NCBI GenBank assembly: GCA_029248185.1
Contig: JAQWJV010000047.1
Span: forward strand, 1 to 42,788
Source of the DNA: Flavobacteriaceae bacterium
GTDB taxonomy: Bacteria > Bacteroidota > Bacteroidia > Flavobacteriales > Flavobacteriaceae
Direction of reading: 5' to 3'
DNA: 42,788 bases
Numbering within the stretch: the first letter of the stretch is position 1; each line of letters starts with the position of its first letter. Below are positions 25,376 to 37,015 of this stretch, in pieces. The position numbers and the translations under genes are program-made. The notes under the pieces are model-generated. The model was not told the origin of the DNA, did not search any database, and was given only the letters and a program-made list of their open reading frames with translations.

Positions 25376-26260
25376 TTAATGGGATGCAATAGAGGCTTCC
25401 AAGACTTTTTGGAGGCGCTCGTGAAGTGAGCCCGAAGCCTTAATCAAGGGAAGACGAACTGTTTTAGAACAAAAACCCATTGATTCCATCAAAGCTTTCA
25501 CTCCAACAGGATTACCTTCTTCAAAAAGAAGATTTATTACATCTAACAACTGATAATGTAAGGCATATGCTTTTTTGAGATTACCTGTTTCAACAAAATG
25601 AAACATTTCTTTCAAAGGGACTGGAAGTGCATTTCCAAGAACTGAAATCGTTCCAACTGCTCCGGCGAGTAACATCGGTAAAGTTAGCGCATCATCTCCA
25701 GAGATAACTTGTATGTGAGGAGCACAATTTTTTAACATCTGTTGGGCCTGATCCATATCGCCACTTGCATCTTTGATACCGATGATATTTTCTACATCTT
25801 CAGCTAATCGAATGAAAGTTGAAGGCTCAACATTACTTCCTGTTCTTGAAGGAACATTATAGACAATAATTGGAAGAGGGCTTGCCATTGCGATGTGCTT
25901 ATAGTGTTCATAGATCCCATCCTGTGTTGGTTTGTTATAATAAGTAGAAACAGAAAGTATTGCCTCAAAAGGATCCAAATCTGTGGATTGAATTTCTTCA
26001 ATCACTTTTGCTGTATTATTTCCACCAATTCCAATGACTAAAGGAAGTTTATTTTGGTTGGTTTCAACAATTAATTGAATAACAGCTTTTTTTTCAGAAT
26101 CAGAAAGCGAGGTTACCTCGGCAGTCGTTCCAAGGACCACAATATAATCGGCATGTCCAGTAACAATATTTTCAATTATTCTTGGAATAGCGTCAAAATC
26201 AACAGTACCGTCTTCTTTAAATGGAGTCACCATAGCAACTCCCAAACCTTTCAAGTTCAT
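25376..26260 (-). CDS. dapA: 4-hydroxy-tetrahydrodipicolinate synthase
   Basis: DapA of 294 residues condenses pyruvate with aspartate semialdehyde at the entry of the lysine/diaminopimelate route. It is a TIM barrel with the Schiff-base lysine K163 in GIKDASGD, Y134 in VYNVPSRTG and T46 in GTTAE (commonly GTTGE). The YYNKPTQDG block at 107-115 is standard. It overlaps the upstream DUF6913 gene by 4 bases as ATGA. dapF, a later step in the same pathway, is about 10 kb away on the same strand. Confidence 0.95.
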   Translation of the reverse strand: MNLKGLGVAMVTPFKEDGTVDFDAIPRIIENIVTGHADYIVVLGTTAEVTSLSDSEKKAVIQLIVETNQNKLPLVIGIGGNNTAKVIEEIQSTDLDPFEAILSVSTYYNKPTQDGIYEHYKHIAMASPLPIIVYNVPSRTGSNVEPSTFIRLAEDVENIIGIKDASGDMDQAQQMLKNCAPHIQVISGDDALTLPMLLAGAVGTISVLGNALPVPLKEMFHFVETGNLKKAYALHYQLLDVINLLFEEGNPVGVKALMESMGFCSKTVRLPLIKASGSLHERLQKVLEASIASH

Positions 26261-26790
26261 TTTACTTTCTTTAAAATTGTTTTTAAATACCGAGTGGATT
26301 CAGAAAGAAATAGTTTAGTTTCCTGAGGGTTAATTGCCAACATTAAGTCGTTTAATGCATGATTTGATTTAGAAAAACCCAATCTCACTTTTGCTTGACA
26401 ATGGGCACTGATGAATGAAGGAAGAAGGGGCTTATCATCAAAATAATTGATCAACAAATCAAATTCTTGCTGAAAAAGCAAAGAAAGCTCTCCGTTTATA
26501 TTGCCCCAAAAACCAATAGCATCTCTAGAACAGTTAATTCTATTCTTGATTTTCACCTTTTGTTCCTCTATTTTTCTTTGGCTAAATACCACAATTGTTA
26601 TGTTTTGGTTTGAAATTTTAAACGCTTTGGAAAGTGATAAAAAAAGCTGCTCATCAATCTCATAGGATTCAGGAATCAAAACAACTACCGTTTTGAACTG
26701 GGTCAAATGTTTTTTAGAAATTGAAGTCAATGACTTTAACTTTCTATTCAATTTAAACTGTAAAACAAAATCAGATAAAATTCTAACCAT
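26257..26790 (-). CDS. DUF6913-like protein of unknown function
   Basis: This protein of 177 residues has no assigned role. It is basic at the N-terminus, has no signal peptide or membrane helix, and contains a central region with alternating hydrophobic beta-type segments (VVVLIPESYE, ITIVVFSQRK) and AHCQAKVRLGFSKSNHALNDLMLAI near 129-153. The name DUF6913 is my recollection for this small protein next to dapA in Flavobacteria, not a proven match. It overlaps dapA by 4 bases, so its translation and dosage are tied to dapA. Confidence 0.7.
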   Translation of the reverse strand: MVRILSDFVLQFKLNRKLKSLTSISKKHLTQFKTVVVLIPESYEIDEQLFLSLSKAFKISNQNITIVVFSQRKIEEQKVKIKNRINCSRDAIGFWGNINGELSLLFQQEFDLLINYFDDKPLLPSFISAHCQAKVRLGFSKSNHALNDLMLAINPQETKLFLSESTRYLKTILKKVK

Positions 26791-26835
26791 TTAGCTGCAA
26801 TAATAAGGAAACAATTTGTTGTCGCATAATAAACA

Positions 26836-26848
26836 AACATTTCATGTT
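26836..26848. repeat. 5-bp inverted repeat in the DUF6913-ligA gap
   Basis: AACAT (26836-26840) and ATGTT (26844-26848) are complementary around TTC, giving a short dyad of 13 bases. It lies 15 bases from the longer palindrome at 26863-26878. Its significance is doubtful alone. Confidence 0.3.
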
Positions 26849-26862
26849 GTTTTTTAAAAAAA

Positions 26863-26878
26863 TGTTACATATGTAACA
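26863..26878. terminator. 16-bp perfect palindrome after ligA; probable terminator
   Basis: TGTTACATATGTAACA reads the same on both strands. On the minus strand it starts one base after the ligA stop and is followed by seven T, the layout of an intrinsic terminator, although the stem is AT-rich and weak. The palindrome could also be an operator for the DUF6913-dapA unit downstream. Confidence 0.5.
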
Positions 26879-26879
26879 A

Positions 26880-29738
<2,859 letters not shown>

Positions 29739-29742
<4 letters not shown>

Positions 29743-30218
29743 ACTATTGTTTTTGTCATCCAAATAGGACAAGAGCCATGTCCCGTATTTCCCATAGGAT
29801 GATCAATATATTCAAATCCCATTTTTTTATACAACTTTTGAGCCGCTTTCATATTCGGCATGGTTTCTATATAACACAACTCAAAATCATTTGTCTTTGC
29901 AAAATCAAGGCATTTTTTAATCATTTGATGTCCAAGTCCTTTTCCTCGGGCTTGAGAAGTGAAATACATCTTTTGTAATTCACAAACGGAAGGATCCCCC
30001 TCCTTCAATGGAGCAATTCCGGCACCTCCTAGTATGGATTCACCTTCATAAACAATATAGTAGATCGCTCTAGAGACGGAATAAGTCTCAAACATAAAAT
30101 CGAGCTCTTTATCTTCATAGGCTGTACCCGTTTTTGGAACTCCCATTTCAATTAAAACTGAGCGAATTGCAAGAGCCAAAAGTTTATCATCAGAAGCTTT
30201 TATAGGTCGAATGTGCAT
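29739..30218 (-). CDS. GNAT family N-acetyltransferase
   Basis: This is a GNAT fold of 159 residues. The acetyl-CoA-binding segment is clear: MYFTSQARGKGLGHQMIKKC (about 85-105), with RGKGLG as the A motif, and a later FELCYIETMPNMKAAQKLYKKMGF that forms strand 5 and helix 4. The substrate is not visible. Its stop overlaps the prmC start by 4 bases, so the two are probably co-translated, although no functional link to release-factor modification follows from that. It is divergent from ribD. Confidence 0.85.
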
Positions 30219-30295
30219 TCCTTAAATTTTGTTATAAATTTACAGTCAATTTTAAGTTGCTTCACCACAGCATACAAATTTATTTACACTAAGAT

Positions 30296-31360
30296 TTGAA
30301 CAAAAGACAAGATTTAATCTACATTCAACGCTGTTTAGAACTTGCAAAAAAAGGGCTTGGTGCCACTTATCCGAATCCTATGGTAGGTGCTGTAATTGTT
30401 CATAAAGGCAAAATTATTGGTGAAGGCTGGCACAAAAAAGCAGGCACTCCACACGCTGAAGTCAATGCAATTCATCAAGTTACTAACAAATCTCAATTAA
30501 ATGAGTCTACTCTTTATGTGAATTTAGAGCCCTGTAGTCATGTTGGAAAGACCCCTCCTTGTGCAGATTTAATTATAGAATATCGAATTCCGCGTGTTGT
30601 TATTGCCTCAACAGATCCCAATCCACTTGTTTCTGGACGAGGAATTAAAAAGCTAATCGCCTCTGGGTGCAAGGTTGAAACTCATGTTTTGCATAAACAA
30701 AGTGATTTTTTAAATCGTCGCTTTTTTACTTTTCATCAAAAAAAACGCCCCTATATTATATTGAAATGGGCACAAACAAAAGATTCTTTCATTGCTCCTC
30801 TTCCCTCAGAAAAAAATGAGGCTGAAATATTTTGGATTTCAAATCCAATTTCAAAACAACGCGTTCATCAATGGCGAAGTGAAGAGGCTGCCATTTTGGT
30901 TGGCGTTCAAACTCTTGTTCAAGACAATCCCCAGCTAACCACAAGAGAATGGAATGGAAAAAATCCACTTCGCCTTGTCCTTGACCCCAACGCCAGGAGC
31001 CCAAAAAAATCAATTGCAGTAACGGACAAGGAACCCACAATTTTTTTCACAAAAAACAAAACAGAAGCTTTTTCAGGAATTAAAAAACAAGTTGCTTTAA
31101 ATCCCTTCTCTATAAATTCCATTTTAAACTATTGTTATGAAAATCAAATACAATCCATCATAGTAGAAGGTGGATTGAAAACAATTCAATCGTTTATTGA
31201 TACCGATATGTGGGATGAGGCACGTGTTTTTACCAGTGAAAAAAAATTAGACAGGGGGGTCAAAGCACCGATTATAAAAAAATCTTTTACCCAAACAGAA
31301 CAAATCGAATCCGATCTTCTTTCATTCTATTTTAACGAAACTTTTCAAGCAAAAAATTAG
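30296..31360 (+). CDS. ribD: Bifunctional riboflavin deaminase/reductase RibD
   Basis: RibD of 354 residues performs the second and third steps of riboflavin synthesis. The N-terminal cytidine-deaminase-like domain has the zinc set H53, E55 (PHAEVNAI), C80 and C89 in PCSHVGKTPPC. The C-terminal reductase domain starts near 145 (RPYIILKWAQTKDSFIA) and has VEGG near 298 for NADPH. The start codon is TTG, after which the deaminase begins as in homologues. No FMN riboswitch is evident in the 77-base divergent gap. Its last 29 bases overlap the convergent thioesterase gene. Confidence 0.94.
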   Translation: MNKRQDLIYIQRCLELAKKGLGATYPNPMVGAVIVHKGKIIGEGWHKKAGTPHAEVNAIHQVTNKSQLNESTLYVNLEPCSHVGKTPPCADLIIEYRIPRVVIASTDPNPLVSGRGIKKLIASGCKVETHVLHKQSDFLNRRFFTFHQKKRPYIILKWAQTKDSFIAPLPSEKNEAEIFWISNPISKQRVHQWRSEEAAILVGVQTLVQDNPQLTTREWNGKNPLRLVLDPNARSPKKSIAVTDKEPTIFFTKNKTEAFSGIKKQVALNPFSINSILNYCYENQIQSIIVEGGLKTIQSFIDTDMWDEARVFTSEKKLDRGVKAPIIKKSFTQTEQIESDLLSFYFNETFQAKN

Positions 31361-31727
31361 GGCAACGCATGGGACGTTTGGTTTGAGGTGAGAGAAAAGC
31401 TAATACCGTGTTGCCTCTACATATGATTTCATCCTTTTGATTCGTGAGTACATAATCAAAATCAAGTGTGGCTTTTGGATTATTCTTTAATGTGACAGTA
31501 ACTTGGAAGAGATCACCATAATATAGCGGTGTTTTGAACTCTAGAGAAGCCCTCACTACAGGCATTAATATTCCTTCTCGTTCCATTTCAGCATAGGATA
31601 CGCCCATTTCAGTAAGCCATTCAAGCCGAGCTAATTCAAAATATTTCAAGTAATTGCTGTGATGTACAAATTGCATTTGATCTGTTTCTGAATAGCGAAC
31701 AACAATTTCTTTTGTCTTATACTTCAT
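31332..31727 (-). CDS. Acyl-CoA thioesterase, YbgC/4-hydroxybenzoyl-CoA type
   Basis: This is a single hotdog domain of 131 residues. The active-site motif is RYSETDQMQFVHHSNYLKYFE (11-31), with D16 in the catalytic position and the HxxY pair, as in 4HBT/YbgC thioesterases. These hydrolyse short- or medium-chain acyl-CoA or act with the Tol system. No Tol gene is nearby, and the gene is in a divergent gap upstream of dnaA. The 3' end overlaps the end of ribD by 29 bases. The substrate cannot be predicted. Confidence 0.88.
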   Translation of the reverse strand: MKYKTKEIVVRYSETDQMQFVHHSNYLKYFELARLEWLTEMGVSYAEMEREGILMPVVRASLEFKTPLYYGDLFQVTVTLKNNPKATLDFDYVLTNQKDEIICRGNTVLAFLSPQTKRPMRCPNFLLEKFR

Positions 31728-31869
31728 AAAACTTTTTTATTTAATATTTTTTGTGAGAAAAAGATGAATTACTTACAAAAACTCAATGCCAGAATATCCA
31801 AAAAAAAAAGTTATAATTCAATAGTGATTTCATTTTTTTTTTGAAATTTTTTAATTAATATTTGTATTC

Positions 31870-31882
31870 ACTCTGACAGAGT
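31870..31882. repeat. 13-bp palindrome upstream of dnaA
   Basis: ACTCTGACAGAGT is a perfect 6-bp dyad around one base. It stands 38 bases before the dnaA ATG, between a TTG (31862-31864) and TATAAAAA (31882-31889). That is where a repressor site would be, though neither promoter element is a good consensus match. Confidence 0.45.
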
Positions 31883-31920
31883 ATAAAAACCATGTCATAA
31901 ACATATATATAAAACAAAAA

Positions 31921-33348
31921 ATGAATATTACTGCTTCTTCAGTTTGGACAAATTGCCTCTTTTTTATTGAAGATAATATTCCACCTCAAGCCTTTAAAAC
32001 ATGGTTTAAACCCATTACTCCTGTCAAACTTACCGACAATATTTTAACCATACAGGTTCCCAGCAAATTCTTTTACGAATGGCTTGAAGAACATTATGTC
32101 AAGTTATTGAAAACGGCTCTGCAAAGAGAATTAGGAAAAGATGCCCGTCTGCTCTACGCCATCCGCATGGAAAACACCTTTGGAAACAAAGCGCCGTTCA
32201 CTGAAAAAATTCCGAGCAGTAATCGCTCAGGTGTACTGACACAAAATGTGGACGCACCCATCAATTCTTATGCTGGAGAATTAAAAAATCCTTTTGTGAT
32301 TCCGGGTATCAAAAACCTACAAATTGAATCACAACTCAATCCCAACTACAATTTTGACAATTTCCTTGAGGGAGATTCAAATCGTCTTGGACGATCGGCA
32401 GCACTTGCGGTTTCAGCAAAACCTGGAGGAACTTCTTTTAATCCATTATTAATATTTGGAGGGGTTGGTCTAGGAAAAACCCACCTAGCACAAGCCATTG
32501 GAGTTGAAATAAAAGAAAAATATCAAGACAAAACTGTACTGTATATAGCCGCTGAAAAATTTACACAACAATACATTGAAGCAGTAAAGAAAAATACACG
32601 GAATGATTTCATTCATTTCTATCAACTACTTGATGTTCTCATTATTGATGATGTTCAATTCCTTTCAGGAAAAACAGGAACTCAAGATGTGTTTTTCCAC
32701 ATCTTCAATCATTTACATCAAAATGGAAAACAGGTTATCCTCACTTCCGACAAAGCACCTGTTGATATGCAGGATATCGAGCAACGCTTACTCTCTCGAT
32801 TCAAATGGGGACTTTCAGCCGAATTACAGCTTCCCAACTATGAAACAAGGATTTCCATATTAAAGAATAAATTGTACCGAGATGGAGTTAATATCAATGA
32901 AGACATCATTGAGTATGTAGCCAAAAACATTAAAACCAATGTCAGAGAACTCGAAGGAGCAATCATTTCGCTCATCGCACAATCTTCTTTCAACAAAGCG
33001 GAAATAACGATTGAACTTGCGCAGGAAGTGGTTATGAAATTTGTTAAAAACACCAAACGAGAAGTTTCCATTGACTACATTCAAAAAGTGGTTTCTGATT
33101 ATTTCCAAATGGATGTTGAAACACTCCAATCCAAAACACGAAGAAGACATATTGTTCAGGCACGTCAATTAGCAATGTATTTTGCGAAAAAATTCACGAA
33201 AGCCTCCTTGGCTAGTATTGGAAACCAAATCGGCAAACGAGATCATGCCACTGTCCTTCATGCATGCAAAACAGTCGATAACTTGAGTTTTACGGACAAA
33301 CAATTTCGAAAGTACGTAGAAGACCTAAGTCAAAAGCTAACTTTATAA
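31921..33348 (+). CDS. dnaA: Chromosomal replication initiator DnaA
   Basis: DnaA of 475 residues opens oriC. Domain I is at 1-80, a loose domain II at about 81-140, then the AAA+ domain with Walker A FGGVGLGKTH (179-188), Walker B LIIDDVQFL, and sensor blocks including SRFKWGLSAEL. The DNA-binding domain IV has the DnaA signature GKRDHATVLHACK near 438-450. The 193-base gap upstream is AT-rich, but I find no TTATCCACA-type boxes there, so oriC may lie elsewhere. The phosphatase and methylase-family genes follow immediately, a cluster typical of Flavobacteria. Confidence 0.97.
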   Translation: MNITASSVWTNCLFFIEDNIPPQAFKTWFKPITPVKLTDNILTIQVPSKFFYEWLEEHYVKLLKTALQRELGKDARLLYAIRMENTFGNKAPFTEKIPSSNRSGVLTQNVDAPINSYAGELKNPFVIPGIKNLQIESQLNPNYNFDNFLEGDSNRLGRSAALAVSAKPGGTSFNPLLIFGGVGLGKTHLAQAIGVEIKEKYQDKTVLYIAAEKFTQQYIEAVKKNTRNDFIHFYQLLDVLIIDDVQFLSGKTGTQDVFFHIFNHLHQNGKQVILTSDKAPVDMQDIEQRLLSRFKWGLSAELQLPNYETRISILKNKLYRDGVNINEDIIEYVAKNIKTNVRELEGAIISLIAQSSFNKAEITIELAQEVVMKFVKNTKREVSIDYIQKVVSDYFQMDVETLQSKTRRRHIVQARQLAMYFAKKFTKASLASIGNQIGKRDHATVLHACKTVDNLSFTDKQFRKYVEDLSQKLTL

Positions 33349-33361
33349 AATCTCATTTTAT

Positions 33362-33811
33362 ATGGAACAGACAAAAATACTCATGGTTTGCTTGGGTAAT
33401 ATTTGTCGTTCCCCATTAGCACAAGGCATTCTTGAATCTAAAGTAAAGGACTTGAATATTGAAGTAGATTCCGCTGGGACGGCTGCTTATCACATTGGAA
33501 ATTCCCCTGATCCAAGAAGTATTAACGTTGCAAAAAAATACGGTATTGATATTAGCCATCAAAAAGCTAGACAATTTTCCCAATCTGATTTTAGTGCATT
33601 CTCACATATTTTCGCAATGGATCGAAGTAATTATGAAAACATCCTATCCAAAACAACTTCAACAGAAGACCACAAAAAAGTCAATCTCATTCTGAAGGAT
33701 CAAAATGAGGTTCCAGATCCTTATTATGGTGGACCCGAAGGCTTTGAAAATTGTTTTAGGTTGCTAAATAATGCGTGTGATTTAATTATTAAATCATTAA
33801 AAAATGAATGA
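33362..33811 (+). CDS. Low-molecular-weight protein tyrosine phosphatase
   Basis: This phosphatase has 149 residues. The P-loop CLGNICRS (10-17) contains the nucleophile C10 and R16 of the CX5R motif. The general acid is in VPDPYYGG near 118-125. It dephosphorylates phosphotyrosine (or arginine) proteins in the cytoplasm; the target is unknown. It is 13 bases after dnaA and overlaps the next gene by 8 bases, so it belongs to the dnaA transcript. Confidence 0.94.
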   Translation: MEQTKILMVCLGNICRSPLAQGILESKVKDLNIEVDSAGTAAYHIGNSPDPRSINVAKKYGIDISHQKARQFSQSDFSAFSHIFAMDRSNYENILSKTTSTEDHKKVNLILKDQNEVPDPYYGGPEGFENCFRLLNNACDLIIKSLKNE

Positions 33812-34532
33812 GCATCCAACTTCTTTAGGGGTACTTTATTTAATTCCAACACCCCTTGGAGACAACTCCCCTCTTGAGGTACTTCCGCTCTCAGTTAAAA
33901 AAATTGTAGAGGAACACACTCATTTCATTATTGAAAATGAAAAAGCGGCTCGCCAGTTTATCAAAAGAATAACTCCCAATAAAAATCAAAACAAAATAAT
34001 ACTGTATCCCCTCAATAAATATACAACTCAAGAAGAAATGGAACGCTATCTAGATCCCTGTAAATCTGGAATTTCCATGGGTCTTTTTTCCGATGCAGGT
34101 TGTCCTGGGGTAGCAGATCCTGGAGCGGTAATCGTTTCTAAAGCCCATCGCTTGGGAATTACTGTGAAACCCCTGACCGGTCCTTCATCAATTCTTTTGG
34201 CATTAATGGCCTCAGGAATGAATGGTCAAAACTTTGCCTTTAACGGCTACCTTCCTATTGAACAAAAGCAACGAAATCAAAGTATTTCAAAGTTTGAAAA
34301 GAAAGCTTTTCGTGAAGAGCAAGCGCAACTCTTTATTGAAACCCCTTACCGGAGTGAATCCCTATTCAAAGATTTTATAAAAACATTAGATCCAAATACA
34401 CGTCTTTGTGTAGCTTGTGATCTTAGTTTAAGTACTGAGTATATCTTAAGCCTTTCTGTAAAACAATGGAAAAAAGTAAAACCTAACTTAAACAAAAGGC
34501 CCTGTGTTTTCATTATTGAAGGCTCCTTTTAA
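33804..34532 (+). CDS. RsmI-family tetrapyrrole-type methyltransferase
   Basis: This is a SAM-dependent methyltransferase of 242 residues with the tetrapyrrole methylase/RsmI fold. LYLIPTPLGD begins the N-terminal domain, GLFSDAGCPGVADPGAVIV is the substrate and SAM loop, and GPSSILLALMASGMNGQNFAFNGYLP is the RsmI hallmark. RsmI itself 2'-O-methylates C1402 of 16S rRNA. This paralogue is the shorter Bacteroidetes form found after dnaA, so its RNA target is uncertain. It overlaps the phosphatase gene by 8 bases and the mltG stop by 4. Confidence 0.85.
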   Translation: MNEHPTSLGVLYLIPTPLGDNSPLEVLPLSVKKIVEEHTHFIIENEKAARQFIKRITPNKNQNKIILYPLNKYTTQEEMERYLDPCKSGISMGLFSDAGCPGVADPGAVIVSKAHRLGITVKPLTGPSSILLALMASGMNGQNFAFNGYLPIEQKQRNQSISKFEKKAFREEQAQLFIETPYRSESLFKDFIKTLDPNTRLCVACDLSLSTEYILSLSVKQWKKVKPNLNKRPCVFIIEGSF

Positions 34533-35572
34533 CGGTAAATTTTCTTTTTGTTAATCCAGTTAATATAGATTTTTTTATTTCGATTGTGCTCCAATAAATT
34601 TTTGGAAAACAGATGATATCCTGGATTGGTGGGGTCAGCCACAAAATATAAAAAAGAGTGTTTTTCAGGATTTAATACAGCTTCAATTGCAGACAAATCA
34701 GGCATAGTGATAGGACCTGGAGGGAGTCCTTTTACTCTGTAAGTATTATAGGGAGATTTAAGCCTTAAGTCTTTATACAACACTCGCTTGATCACTTGAT
34801 TAAAATCTCCTGACGCTTTTTTCACAGCAAAAATCACCGTAGGATCGGCTTGTAATTTCATACGCTTTTTCAAACGATTTACATACGCCCCAGCTACCCT
34901 GGCTTGTTCATCTTTTTTTGGAGACTCTTTTTGAACAATAGATGCCAAAATATAAACTTCTTGAGGTGTTAATTGTAATGCTTTCGCTTTAGCTCTTCTT
35001 GCATCATTCCAAAAAAGCTTGTAATAGGATAACATCTTAGATCTAAAATCTTCTGCTGTTGTATCCCAAAAAAAATCATATGAGTTAGGCAAATATAATG
35101 ATAGAGCATTCTTTTGGGTAAAGCCATTTGAACTTAAAAATTCGGTGTCATAAAAAGCATTCAACAAACTCAGGCTGTCGGCTTCAATTTGTTTAGAAAC
35201 ACGCCCTGCCAAATTTTCAAGTCGTTCTTGATTATTAAAAACTACTTTAACAGTCTGGCGTTTTGAACGCAAAAGATTGATCATCTCATTATTCCCCAAT
35301 CCTTTTAAAATCTTGTACTTCCCTGGTTTAATATTCTGAGAATACCCTTTTTTCTCTGCGGCCAATCGAAAATTAGAGGTAGATTTTAAAAGAGGACTTA
35401 ACTGTAGCTCAAGCGAGTCGATGGAATCGTCTCTGTCAATAAAAATATAGGAATAATCGTTTTCAAAAACAGTATTATTCCAGAAAAATATAACATAAAA
35501 GTTATAGACAAAATAACACCCCAAGGCGGTACCCATTAAACTAATCCAAACTAAAATTTTTCTTTTGTACAT
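34529..35572 (-). CDS. mltG: Endolytic murein transglycosylase MltG
   Basis: MltG of 347 residues cleaves nascent glycan strands and may end their polymerisation. One N-terminal helix (about 6-28) anchors it in the inner membrane. The YceG/MltG domain follows: LPNSYDFFWDTTAE, the catalytic region ASIVQKESPKKDEQARVAGAY, RLKKRMKLQADPTVIFAV and YNTYRVKGLPPGPITMPDLSAI. The catalytic glutamate is the one in KES. It shares one base with the upstream GNAT gene, and its stop overlaps that of the methylase-family gene. Confidence 0.93.
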   Translation of the reverse strand: MYKRKILVWISLMGTALGCYFVYNFYVIFFWNNTVFENDYSYIFIDRDDSIDSLELQLSPLLKSTSNFRLAAEKKGYSQNIKPGKYKILKGLGNNEMINLLRSKRQTVKVVFNNQERLENLAGRVSKQIEADSLSLLNAFYDTEFLSSNGFTQKNALSLYLPNSYDFFWDTTAEDFRSKMLSYYKLFWNDARRAKAKALQLTPQEVYILASIVQKESPKKDEQARVAGAYVNRLKKRMKLQADPTVIFAVKKASGDFNQVIKRVLYKDLRLKSPYNTYRVKGLPPGPITMPDLSAIEAVLNPEKHSFLYFVADPTNPGYHLFSKNLLEHNRNKKIYINWINKKKIYR

Positions 35573-36084
35573 CAGTCAAATAATTTTTGATATAGAAACT
35601 CGTCGTGAAATGAACCCTCATAAAAACTCCATGCCTTTTTGACCCCCACTTTTTGATATCCACATTGTTCAAAGACATGCATACTGGTTTTATTTTCAGC
35701 AGCTATATTAGCAAACAAACAGTGAATATTTAAATTGCTTTTACAATGGGAATTTAAGAGTTCAAGTCCTTTTTTGCCAAATCCTAAACCTCTTTTATCT
35801 TTGTGAATTACAATACCCACGCCTGCTCTTCTGTGCAAAGGTTCAAAATCAAAAAGATCGACAAAACCCAAAACATCTGGACTCCCATCGGAGAGAACAT
35901 AACGTTTTTGTTTTACTTCAAAAATATCTTGATGTTGTTGTTTGATGTAAGAATTTAATAAATCCTTAGAGTAGGGCTCTGTGCGGTTAGCGTATTTCCA
36001 AAACTCAACCTCATTTTCTATTTCAAATAAAAGGTCTATATCTTTCGGCTCAAGGGCTCTTAAGAAAAGGGATTCTGGATTCAT
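35572..36084 (-). CDS. GNAT family N-acetyltransferase, RimJ-like
   Basis: This is an acetyltransferase of 170 residues. ESLFLRALEPKDIDLLFEIENE at the start and the CoA-binding HKDKRGLGFGKKGLELL (about 94-110), with the RGLGFG A motif, are those of the RimJ/RimL type. The C-terminal FEQCGYQKVGV strand is also typical. The substrate is unknown. It overlaps dapF by 4 bases and shares one base with mltG. The link to cell-wall genes on both sides is suggestive only. Confidence 0.85.
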   Translation of the reverse strand: MNPESLFLRALEPKDIDLLFEIENEVEFWKYANRTEPYSKDLLNSYIKQQHQDIFEVKQKRYVLSDGSPDVLGFVDLFDFEPLHRRAGVGIVIHKDKRGLGFGKKGLELLNSHCKSNLNIHCLFANIAAENKTSMHVFEQCGYQKVGVKKAWSFYEGSFHDEFLYQKLFD

Positions 36085-36866
36085 ATTGAAATTATTCCTG
36101 AATAAACAAAGGTAGCTGAACCCTGCAAATAGATGTTTTTGTATCCTTGTTCTGCTATTTCAAAATCTATGGTTAAATCTCCCCCAAGCGCCTTCATCAA
36201 AAGACGTGTTCCCCCTTCTGAAATTCCTAAAGAATGCATTGCTATAGCTCCTGCAACAGCACCCGTTCCACAGGCTAAAGTTTCATTTTCCACCCCTCGT
36301 TCATAGGTACGAATGGAATAGGTATTCGCATTCTCTTTTTGAATAAAATTAACATTAATTCCTTTGGTTTTAAACGCTTTTGAATAGCGGATTACTGCAC
36401 CTTCTTCTTTTACGTTTATTGACTTAATATCGTCTAAGGGCAATACAATATGGGGAGATCCCGTATCTGTAATTATCGCACCATCGCGCGGAGTTAGGGT
36501 ATCAACATCCTGCATTTGAAGTCTAACTTCAGTCTCTGAAATGAGTTCTGCCTCATGAGGACCATCCACCGCCAAAAATTGAGTCTTTTTGGAAATCATA
36601 TTGTGCCTTTGTGCAAAGGCAACAGCACATCGTCCTCCATTGCCACACATTGTACTTAAATTTCCATCTGAATTAAAATAACGCATTTCAAAATCCAAAA
36701 CAGGGTGTGATTCAATTAAAATAACACCATCAGCACCAACTCCTTTGAACCGGTTACACATTGAGTGGAATTGCGAAGTTGTGATCAGATCATAAATCCC
36801 TGAGCGATTGTCTACGATAATGAAGTCATTGCCTGCACCTTGATATTTGTCAAATTGAATCTTCAT
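36081..36866 (-). CDS. dapF: Diaminopimelate epimerase
   Basis: DapF of 261 residues converts LL- to meso-diaminopimelate for lysine and peptidoglycan. The N-terminal FDKYQGAGNDFIIVDN is canonical. The two catalytic cysteines are in STMCGNGGRC and LACGTGAVA. I took the ATG at 36866 because an ATG three codons upstream lies inside a -7 box (36873-36880) and because homologues begin at this point. The leader would then be very short or absent. It heads the dapF-GNAT-mltG unit. Confidence 0.94.
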   Translation of the reverse strand: MKIQFDKYQGAGNDFIIVDNRSGIYDLITTSQFHSMCNRFKGVGADGVILIESHPVLDFEMRYFNSDGNLSTMCGNGGRCAVAFAQRHNMISKKTQFLAVDGPHEAELISETEVRLQMQDVDTLTPRDGAIITDTGSPHIVLPLDDIKSINVKEEGAVIRYSKAFKTKGINVNFIQKENANTYSIRTYERGVENETLACGTGAVAGAIAMHSLGISEGGTRLLMKALGGDLTIDFEIAEQGYKNIYLQGSATFVYSGIISI

Positions 36867-36872
36867 AGGCAG

Positions 36873-36880
36873 CAAAAATA
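36873..36880 (-). promoter_or_regulatory. -7 box of dapF
   Basis: TATTTTTG on the minus strand is an exact TAnnTTTG. Its start point would be about 36867, right at the dapF ATG, so the message may be leaderless. No TTG stands at -33. Confidence 0.4.
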
Positions 36881-37015
36881 CATGATTTTTTTCTTTGTCT
36901 ATTCATTTAAAAGAGAACTAATTACTAAAAAACAGAGTGCCTCATTAGCTTTACAATTGAGCCTTAAAAGTTGTTAAAGGGTCGTTAAATCCATTTTAAT
37001 CTTCTTTAAAATCTA

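Noticed and set aside
30219-30295. FMN riboswitch before ribD
   Set aside because: The 77-base divergent gap is too short for the multi-helix aptamer and shows none of its conserved blocks.
31728-31920. oriC upstream of dnaA
   Set aside because: The stretch is AT-rich, but I find no cluster of TTATCCACA-like boxes, and origins in this phylum are not always at dnaA.
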